A stretch of DNA of 7,053 bases from NCBI GenBank assembly GCA_964637445.1, contig CAZWWS010000083.1, positions 1 to 7,053 of the forward strand, written 5' to 3'. The DNA comes from M3 sp964637445 (lineage in GTDB: Bacteria > Bacteroidota > Bacteroidia > Bacteroidales > Muribaculaceae). Of this stretch, positions 1 through 4,700 are shown one piece after another (positions within the stretch are counted from its first letter, which is position 1; each line of letters starts with the position of its first letter). Below the pieces are notes generated by a model, which did no database searches, had not been told where the DNA came from, and was given only the letters and a program-made list of their open reading frames with translations. A program made the position numbers and the translations under genes.

Positions 1-1
1 C

Positions 2-385
2 GAAATCGAACGTTTTCGGTCGTATTGCACCGATGAAAATATTCTGAGTGAAATCGATAGATTGTCGGAATACGCAGCCGACAAGAATCTCCTCAATGAA
101 TTTATATGGGAGCTTAACAATGGCGGCTCGGAAGCCAAATTACTCACATATCTGGCCGAATGTAAAAGCAAAGAGATAAAAACTCAAATGCTCGCATATC
201 TCAACGATCAAAGTTCGGCACCAAAGCCGACAGAGCAAGCCGTAACGCCGACAAGCAAATCGACTATAATCGGTCATGTAAATCGGCAATGCAAGCAGGT
301 GGCAGGCAGTTCGCTACTCATAGGCTACAACCGCGAACATATACTCAAGCAGTATGGACTTGAGCATCTTATCGACGAAGAATAG
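2..385 (+). CDS. C-terminal part of an unrecognised protein (5' end outside window)
   Basis: The reading frame is open from the first complete codon at base 2 to the TAA at 383-385, so this is the 3' end of a gene that begins upstream. A TTG at 62 is in frame, but nothing marks it as a start. About 127 residues are visible. The first ~70 are charged and look helical (for example DENILSEIDRLSEYA). A Pro/Thr/Ser-rich linker follows (SSAPKPTEQAVTPTSKST), then a compact tail ending GYNREHILKQYGLEHLIDEE. There is no signal peptide, membrane segment or catalytic motif in the visible part. I do not recognise the family and assign no function. The 286-base gap and the promoter downstream suggest it is not part of the aromatic amino acid operon. 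That it is coding is well supported by the long open frame and codon pattern; its identity is unknown. Confidence 0.7.
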   Translation, partial: EIERFRSYCTDENILSEIDRLSEYAADKNLLNEFIWELNNGGSEAKLLTYLAECKSKEIKTQMLAYLNDQSSAPKPTEQAVTPTSKSTIIGHVNRQCKQVAGSSLLIGYNREHILKQYGLEHLIDEE

Positions 386-418
386 CGCGAGATAGCTGCG
401 AGAGTGAGAAATTCGCAC

Positions 419-449
419 AAAAAAGAAGAAAAAAGAAAGAAAAATGTCA
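419..449 (+). other. A-rich purine tract upstream of the attenuator promoter
   Basis: A run of A with scattered G lies just upstream of the -33 element of the promoter at 467-497. Its position and composition resemble an UP-type A-tract that could bend DNA or contact RNA polymerase. That role is inferred only from place and composition. No gene is visible in it. Confidence 0.3.
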
Positions 450-466
450 TTTTTTGCAGATTTTTT

Positions 467-497
467 ATTGCAGAATAAAAACATTTTTGTACTTTTG
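467..497 (+). promoter_or_regulatory. Bacteroidota-type promoter of the Phe/Tyr operon leader
   Basis: TACTTTTG at 490-497 matches the Bacteroidota -7 consensus TAnnTTTG exactly. Nineteen bases upstream, ATTG at 467-470 is one base from the -33 consensus TTTG. Transcription would begin near 502-505, about 15 bases before the leader peptide start codon. This places the whole attenuator inside the transcript. The match and spacing are seen directly; the start point is an estimate. Confidence 0.75.
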
Positions 498-510
498 CAT
501 CATAAATATC

Positions 511-516
511 AAGGAG
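511..516 (+). promoter_or_regulatory. Strong Shine-Dalgarno of the leader peptide
   Basis: AAGGAG ends two bases before the ATG at 519. Such a clear anti-16S match is uncommon in Bacteroidota. None of the operon's structural genes has an equally strong one: upstream of pheA, the aminotransferase and the DAHP synthase the sequence is A/T-rich without GGAG. It supports the view that the short ORF at 519 is really translated, although the spacing is shorter than usual. Confidence 0.6.
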
Positions 517-518
517 AT

Positions 519-593
519 ATGACTCGATTTTACGCATATTATTTTTCTTATTATTTTTATTCGACGAATAGAAACGGGATTTTATGTGCGTAA
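519..593 (+). CDS. Phe/Tyr-rich leader peptide of the attenuator (24 aa)
   Basis: This short ORF starts at ATG 519 just after AAGGAG and stops at TAA 591-593. Residues 4-14 read FYAYYFSYYFY, so nine of eleven residues are Phe (4, 9, 13) or Tyr (5, 7, 8, 11, 12, 14). The tail, residues 15-24, is STNRNGILCA. The products of the operon below are exactly phenylalanine and tyrosine, so this is a sensing peptide of the pheL/trpL kind: shortage of charged tRNA-Phe or tRNA-Tyr stalls the ribosome in the run at 528-560. The codons for residues 19-23 (573-587) double as the 5' arm of the antiterminator. A ribosome stalled at the run leaves most of that arm free, while one that reaches the stop codon covers it. 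The peptide itself is probably non-functional after synthesis. Composition, ribosome site, promoter and downstream RNA structures all agree. Confidence 0.92.
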   Translation: MTRFYAYYFSYYFYSTNRNGILCA

Positions 594-632
594 CAAATTA
601 TGAATCAAATAACTAAAATATAAAGTCCCGTT
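573..632 (+). promoter_or_regulatory. Antiterminator hairpin of the Phe/Tyr attenuator
   Basis: Bases 573-587 (AACGGGATTTTATGT) pair with 618-632 (AATAAAGTCCCGTT with its preceding base) in 15 consecutive pairs. Two are G-U wobbles, 580 with 625 and 586 with 619. The loop of about 30 bases holds the leader stop codon. The 3' arm contains TCCCGTT, the 5' half of the terminator stem, so the two structures cannot coexist. The 5' arm is inside the leader peptide's last codons, so ribosome position decides which one forms. Pairing was read by eye; no folding energy was calculated. Confidence 0.87.
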
Positions 633-652
633 GAACACAGCGGGATTTTTTG
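622..652 (+). terminator. Attenuator terminator upstream of pheA
   Basis: TCCCGTTG at 626-633 pairs with CAGCGGGA at 638-645 around the tetraloop AACA. This gives an 8-pair stem with one U-G pair, followed directly by six T (646-651). The A's at 622-624 can extend the stem into the T run. It is a standard intrinsic terminator, but it lies only 26 bases before the pheA start codon and downstream of the leader peptide, so it serves as the attenuator and not as the end of the upstream gene. It is mutually exclusive with the antiterminator 573-587/618-632. Confidence 0.9.
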
Positions 653-677
653 TTATATACCAATCGAAACATTGTAT

Positions 678-1520
678 ATGAACAAACGAGTGACAATACA
701 AGGCGTAGCCGGATGCTACCACGACGCGGCAGCACGAGAGTATTTCAAAGGTGAAGAAATCACGACCATTCCATGCGATTCTTTTCCGGAGATGTTTGAT
801 GTGCTCGACAATGACGCATCGCTAATAGGCATACTTGCCATCGAAAATACGATAGCCGGCAGCTTGTTGCAAAACCATGAATTGCTTCGCAGAAGCAACC
901 TTCAGATTGTGGGCGAATATAAAATGCGTATATCTCACGTGCTGGCAGCACTACCGGGTCAATCGATCGACGAGTTGGAAGAGGTGAACTCCCACTCGAT
1001 GGCGCTGATGCAATGCGAGCAATTTTTGCGTCGCCATCCCAACCTTAAAATGGTGGAGAAGTTTGACACCGCAGGCAGCGCCAAAGAGATCGCCGAAGAA
1101 AAGCTATTGGGTCACGGAGCCGTGTGTGGCGAATATGCCGCCAACCTCTATGGGTTGAACATCCTCGAACGAGGCATCGAGACCAACAAGCGCAATTTCA
1201 CTCGCTTCCTTATCATAGCCGACCCGTTGGTGGCCGGCGAGCTTCGCCCGCGCGAAGAGCAACTCAACAAGTCGTCGATCGTGTTTACACTCCCTCACAC
1301 TCACGGTGCGCTATCGAAGGTGCTGACCATATTCTCATTCTACGACATCAATCTCTCGAAGATACAATCGCTCCCTATCATAGGTCGCGAGTGGGAATAT
1401 AGATTTTATGTTGACTTGACGTTCGACAGCTATGTGCGCTATCGCCAATCGATAGATGCCGTGCGTCCGCTCATCAACGACTTCCGTATCCTTGGAGAAT
1501 ATATAGATTGCGAAATATAA
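678..1520 (+). CDS. pheA: Prephenate dehydratase with ACT regulatory domain
   Basis: Converts prephenate to phenylpyruvate, water and CO2 in the cytoplasm, the committed step to phenylalanine. I chose ATG 678 (280 aa; N-terminus MNKRVTIQGVAGCYHDAAAR) because the in-frame TTG at 672 adds only two residues and leaves less room after the attenuator. The catalytic PDT domain covers about residues 4-183. It includes AIENTIAGS (54-62), an SHSMALMQC segment (105-113) where many homologues have SHPQAL, and the hallmark TRF motif at 175-177 with the catalytic Thr. An ACT domain follows at about 199-275, with GAL at 210-212 and QSLP at 230-233 where the classical Phe-binding ESRP motif stands. Unlike the enteric PheA there is no chorismate mutase domain here; that activity sits two genes downstream. 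It is the first gene of the operon and lies directly behind the Phe/Tyr attenuator. The stop is 9 bases before the next gene. Confidence 0.95.
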   Translation: MNKRVTIQGVAGCYHDAAAREYFKGEEITTIPCDSFPEMFDVLDNDASLIGILAIENTIAGSLLQNHELLRRSNLQIVGEYKMRISHVLAALPGQSIDELEEVNSHSMALMQCEQFLRRHPNLKMVEKFDTAGSAKEIAEEKLLGHGAVCGEYAANLYGLNILERGIETNKRNFTRFLIIADPLVAGELRPREEQLNKSSIVFTLPHTHGALSKVLTIFSFYDINLSKIQSLPIIGREWEYRFYVDLTFDSYVRYRQSIDAVRPLINDFRILGEYIDCEI

Positions 1521-1529
1521 TAATTTGAT

Positions 1530-2702
1530 ATGACAACAATAGTTCCAGCCGACAGAGTGTCGGAGATTCAAGAATACTACTTTTCGAAAAAACTTCGCGA
1601 AGTAGCCCAACTAAATGCTCAAGGCAAGGACATAATCTCGCTGGGCATCGGAGGACCTGATCGCCCACCTCACGCCGAGGTGATAAACACACTTGCCACC
1701 GAAGCGCAGAAAGAGAATGTGCACAGCTACCAGCCCTATATAGGAATACCGGAGTTGCGACGCGCGTTTGCGTCGTGGTATAAACGATGGTATGACGTAG
1801 AGCTTGATGCCGACAAAGAGATCTTGCCTCTAATCGGCTCAAAAGAGGGCATTCTGCACACCTCGTTGGCGTTTCTCAACCCCGGCGACGGAGTGTTAGT
1901 GCCTAACCCCGGCTACCCCACCTACACCTCAGCAAGCCGACTTGTGCAAGCTGAAATATTCACCTACGACCTTACCGAAGAAAACGGCTGGATGCCCGAC
2001 TTCGACGCTCTCGAACGCCTGCCGCTCGACCGCATCAAGCTCATGTGGATCAACTATCCCCACATGCCCACAGGCACCCCTGCCACGATGGAGCTGTTTG
2101 AGCGCATCGTCGACTTCGGCAAGCGCCACAACATCGTAATCGCACACGACAACCCATATAGCTTTATCCTCAACGACAAGCCGATGAGTTTGCTTCAAGT
2201 GGAGGGCGCTCGCGACATAGCCATCGAGATGAACTCAATGAGCAAGAGCCACAACATGGCAGGATGGCGTGTGGCGATGTTGGCATCCAACCCCACGTTT
2301 ATCTCGTGGATACTCAAAGTGAAGTCGAATGTCGACTCTGGTCAGTTCCGTCCGCTGATGCTTGCCGCCGTCAAGGGATTGGAGGCCGACAAAGATTGGT
2401 ATGACTCAGTCAATGCTGCTTACAGCGCACGTCGCAAAGTAGCAGAGCAGATCATGGATGAGCTTGGATGCACATTCGACCCGAAGCAGACCGGATTGTT
2501 TCTATGGGGACGCATCCCCGACTCGGCCGAGTCGAGCGAAGCACTCGCCGACCGTGTGCTATATGAGGCACGAGTGTTTATAACACCGGGATTTATATTT
2601 GGCAGCAACGGAGCGCGCTATGTGCGTATCTCGCTTTGCGCCACCGAGGAGAATATGCGTCGCGCACTCGACCGCATCAAAGAAATGAATAATCAAAAAT
2701 AA
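1530..2702 (+). CDS. PLP-dependent class I/II aminotransferase, probably aromatic
   Basis: A fold-type I aminotransferase of 390 residues, a normal full length. PLP-site landmarks are visible: GSKEG (103-107) for phosphate binding, NYPHMPTG (175-182) where the usual form is NPHNPTG, HDNPY (206-210) with the Asp that pairs with the pyridine nitrogen, and SMSKSHNMAGWR (236-247) with the Schiff-base Lys 239. RYVRISL near 363-369 holds the Arg expected to bind the substrate carboxylate. Overall it resembles the AspC/LL-diaminopimelate aminotransferase branch. Its place between pheA and the DAHP synthase/chorismate mutase gene suggests it transaminates phenylpyruvate and 4-hydroxyphenylpyruvate with glutamate. 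It might alternatively act on prephenate to give arogenate; sequence alone does not decide. A small perfect hairpin (1549-1563) lies in its first codons. The fold is certain; substrate is inferred from context. Confidence 0.9.
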   Translation: MTTIVPADRVSEIQEYYFSKKLREVAQLNAQGKDIISLGIGGPDRPPHAEVINTLATEAQKENVHSYQPYIGIPELRRAFASWYKRWYDVELDADKEILPLIGSKEGILHTSLAFLNPGDGVLVPNPGYPTYTSASRLVQAEIFTYDLTEENGWMPDFDALERLPLDRIKLMWINYPHMPTGTPATMELFERIVDFGKRHNIVIAHDNPYSFILNDKPMSLLQVEGARDIAIEMNSMSKSHNMAGWRVAMLASNPTFISWILKVKSNVDSGQFRPLMLAAVKGLEADKDWYDSVNAAYSARRKVAEQIMDELGCTFDPKQTGLFLWGRIPDSAESSEALADRVLYEARVFITPGFIFGSNGARYVRISLCATEENMRRALDRIKEMNNQK

Positions 2703-2722
2703 ACAAAAAAAATATCACTACA

Positions 2723-3802
2723 ATGGAAGATCTACAACCTATCATCATGGAGGGCATCGACCCTCATAAACCGCTCATCATCGCAGGTCCTTGCAGTGCT
2801 GAGACTGAAGAGCAAGTAATGGAAACAGCTCGCGAACTCGCTGCCAACGGCATCAAAATATTCCGCGCCGGCATCTGGAAGCCACGCACCAAGCCGGGCG
2901 GCTTCGAAGGTGTGGGCGTAGAGGGTCTGCAATGGCTCAAGCGCGTGAAGGAAGAGACCGGTATGTATACTTCGACCGAGGTTGCCACCAAGCAACATGT
3001 TGAGGCCGCTCTCGAAGCCGGCGTAGACTTGCTCTGGATCGGTGCTCGCACATCGGCCAACCCGTTTGCCATGCAAGAGATTGCCGATGCGCTGCAAGCA
3101 GCCGGAGCCGACGTGCCTGTATTGGTGAAGAACCCCGTGAACCCCGATCTCGAACTATGGATCGGAGCAATGCAACGCATCTATAATGCCGGCATTCGTC
3201 GCATCGGAGCCATCCACCGTGGCTTCAGCTCATATGGAAAGCACCTCTATCGCAACATGCCTCAGTGGCACATCCCCATCGAGCTTCGTCGTCGCTTCCC
3301 CAACTTGCCCATCGTGTGCGACCCGAGCCACATAGGCGGTAAGCGCGAGCTTGTGGCTTCGATCTCTCAGCAAGCGTTCGACATGGGCTTCAATGGTCTT
3401 ATCGTAGAGAGCCACTGCAATCCCGACTGCGCATGGAGCGATGCAAGCCAGCAGGTGACTCCGGAGATCCTCAACTTCATACTCAACACCATCGTGCTAC
3501 GCGACTCAAAGCAATCGACCGAAAGCCTCACCCTGCTCCGCCAGCAGATCGACCGCTTGGACAACGAGCTGCTCGAAGTGCTCAACAAGCGTATGCGAGT
3601 GTCGCGCGAAATCGGCCAATACAAGAAAGAGCATCGTATGCCTGTGCTTCAGGCCGGACGTTACGACGACATCATGCAATCGCGCGTGAAGTTGGCACAA
3701 GAGATGGGCATGAGTGGCGACTTCATGAAGATAGTACTATCGGCTATCCACGAAGAGTCGGTGCGTCAACAAATCGAAGTGCTCAACGACCGCGCACAAT
3801 AA
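2723..3802 (+). CDS. Bifunctional DAHP synthase (type I beta) / chorismate mutase (AroQ)
   Basis: Two enzymes in one 359-residue chain; databases variously use aroF, aroG or aroA, so no symbol is given. Residues ~1-260 are a short 3-deoxy-7-phosphoheptulonate synthase, which joins phosphoenolpyruvate and erythrose 4-phosphate. Visible motifs are AGPCSAE (21-27), KPRT (53-56), GARTSANP (107-114), VKNPVNP (135-141), IHRGFSSY (164-171), CDPSHIGGKREL (199-210) and ESHCNPDCAWSDASQ (229-243). Residues ~265-359 are an AroQ chorismate mutase. Counting from Arg273 as E. coli Arg11, the catalytic Arg28, Lys39, Arg51 and Gln88 fall on Arg290, Lys301, Arg313 and Gln350, so the domain looks active. The synthase core lacks an N-terminal regulatory extension. 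In the homologous Prevotella nigrescens enzyme the mutase domain carries feedback by prephenate, and the same is likely here. The gene makes both the first shikimate-pathway step and the prephenate used by its neighbours. Confidence 0.95.
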   Translation: MEDLQPIIMEGIDPHKPLIIAGPCSAETEEQVMETARELAANGIKIFRAGIWKPRTKPGGFEGVGVEGLQWLKRVKEETGMYTSTEVATKQHVEAALEAGVDLLWIGARTSANPFAMQEIADALQAAGADVPVLVKNPVNPDLELWIGAMQRIYNAGIRRIGAIHRGFSSYGKHLYRNMPQWHIPIELRRRFPNLPIVCDPSHIGGKRELVASISQQAFDMGFNGLIVESHCNPDCAWSDASQQVTPEILNFILNTIVLRDSKQSTESLTLLRQQIDRLDNELLEVLNKRMRVSREIGQYKKEHRMPVLQAGRYDDIMQSRVKLAQEMGMSGDFMKIVLSAIHEESVRQQIEVLNDRAQ

Positions 3803-3816
3803 AATAGTATAGGACA

Positions 3817-4590
3817 ATGAAAATACTCATCATAGGAGCCGGCAAAATGGGGTCGTTTTTCTGCGACGTGCTTTCGATGAAGCACGACGTGGCGATGTAC
3901 GACACCGACCCTCGCCGGCTGCTCTTCACGTTCAATTGCCGCCGCTTCAGCTCGCTCGACGAAGTGGATGAGTTTGCCCCCGACATGGTGATAAATGCCG
4001 CCACGGTCAAATATACGCTCGACGCGTTTAACCTCGTGCTCCCCCACCTCCCTAAGTCTACAATCTTGAGCGACATTGCATCGGTGAAAACCGGATTGCC
4101 TGAATTTTATGCCCAAGCGGGACATCCGTTCGTGAGCACCCACCCGATGTTTGGCCCCACGTTTGCCTCACTGAGCAATCTGAGCAGCGAGAATGCCATC
4201 ATCATCTCCGAGAGCGACCATCTGGGCAAGGTGTTTTTCAAAGACCTCTACAATGAGCTGCACCTCCACATCGAGGAGTATTCATTTCAAGAGCATGACG
4301 AGACGATAGCCTACTCGCTGTCAATACCATTTGCATCGACACTCGTGTTTGCCGGTGTGATGAAACATCAAGACGCTCCGGGCACTACGTTTAAGCGCCA
4401 CATGGCTATAGCTCGCGGTCTGATGAGCGAGGACGACTATCTGCTGAGTGAGATACTTTTCAACCCCAACACTCCGTCGCAGCTTGAAAAGATACAGCAG
4501 CAACTTGCCGACTTGCAGGACATAGTGAGCCGTCGCGACTCCGAGGCGATGAAGGCCTACTTAGAGCGAGTGCGCGACAATCTGAAATAA
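3817..4590 (+). CDS. tyrA: Prephenate dehydrogenase
   Basis: Oxidatively decarboxylates prephenate to 4-hydroxyphenylpyruvate on the way to tyrosine. The 257-residue protein opens with a Rossmann dinucleotide motif GAGKMG (7-12). An acidic residue at the end of the second strand (YDTDP, Asp29) suggests NAD rather than NADP. The TyrA signatures SDIASVK (85-91) and STHPMFGPTFA (107-117, with the conserved His109) follow, and an all-helical C-terminal dimerisation domain runs from about 160. It has no ACT domain and no fused chorismate mutase, so it is short compared with E. coli TyrA; the mutase is supplied by the gene 14 bases upstream. TATAGGACA before the ATG gives a weak ribosome site. It is the last gene of the Phe/Tyr operon and is followed by an intrinsic terminator. 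Confidence 0.93.
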   Translation: MKILIIGAGKMGSFFCDVLSMKHDVAMYDTDPRRLLFTFNCRRFSSLDEVDEFAPDMVINAATVKYTLDAFNLVLPHLPKSTILSDIASVKTGLPEFYAQAGHPFVSTHPMFGPTFASLSNLSSENAIIISESDHLGKVFFKDLYNELHLHIEEYSFQEHDETIAYSLSIPFASTLVFAGVMKHQDAPGTTFKRHMAIARGLMSEDDYLLSEILFNPNTPSQLEKIQQQLADLQDIVSRRDSEAMKAYLERVRDNLK

Positions 4591-4614
4591 CACATCTCCC
4601 TGTGGAGAATGACA

Positions 4615-4651
4615 ATGGGCCGGCACAGCGATAGCCGACCCATTTCTTTTT
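4615..4651 (+). terminator. Intrinsic terminator of the Phe/Tyr operon
   Basis: ATGGGCCGGC (4615-4624) pairs with GCCGACCCAT (4634-4643) around a 9-base loop, with one internal C-A mismatch (4620/4638). A T-rich tail TTTCTTTTT (4643-4651) follows. It begins 24 bases after the tyrA stop. A small TCTCC/GGAGA hairpin (4595-4608) precedes it. The end of its T tract overlaps the -33 region of the next gene's promoter. Confidence 0.85.
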
Positions 4652-4678
4652 CGTATTCGGCTAAAATAGCTATCTTTG
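4648..4678 (+). promoter_or_regulatory. Promoter of the TPR regulator gene
   Basis: TATCTTTG at 4671-4678 matches the Bacteroidota -7 element TAnnTTTG exactly. The -33 position, 19 bases upstream, is TTTT (4648-4651), a weak match shared with the terminator tail. The expected start of transcription is near 4684, which argues for ATG 4701 rather than GTG 4683 as the start codon of the following gene. Confidence 0.65.
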
Positions 4679-4700
4679 CAGAGTGACACTAAACAGATTG

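Noticed and set aside
396..417. TGCGA...TCGCA as a terminator for the upstream gene
   Set aside because: Five pairs with an 11-base loop and followed by A's, not T's.
325..537. A minus-strand ORF over the leader region
   Set aside because: It overlaps the real upstream gene, the promoter and the leader peptide, and its protein is low complexity from the A/T-rich tract.
501..586. CATAAA (501-506) pairing with TTTATG (581-586) as a protector (1:2) hairpin
   Set aside because: Only six mostly A-U pairs, at the extreme 5' end of the transcript, far weaker than the antiterminator; the switch works without it.
600..623. A second mini-ORF (MNQITKI) between leader peptide and terminator
   Set aside because: It has no ribosome site, contains neither Phe nor Tyr, and lies in the A/T-rich loop and 3' arm of the antiterminator; most likely chance.
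672..677. TTG 672 as the pheA start
   Set aside because: It adds only Met-Tyr before MNKRVTIQG; ATG 678 gives the usual N-terminus of the family.
4683..4700. GTG 4683 as the start of the TPR regulator
   Set aside because: It lies at or before the predicted transcription start, and ATG 4701 begins a well-formed lipoprotein-type signal peptide.
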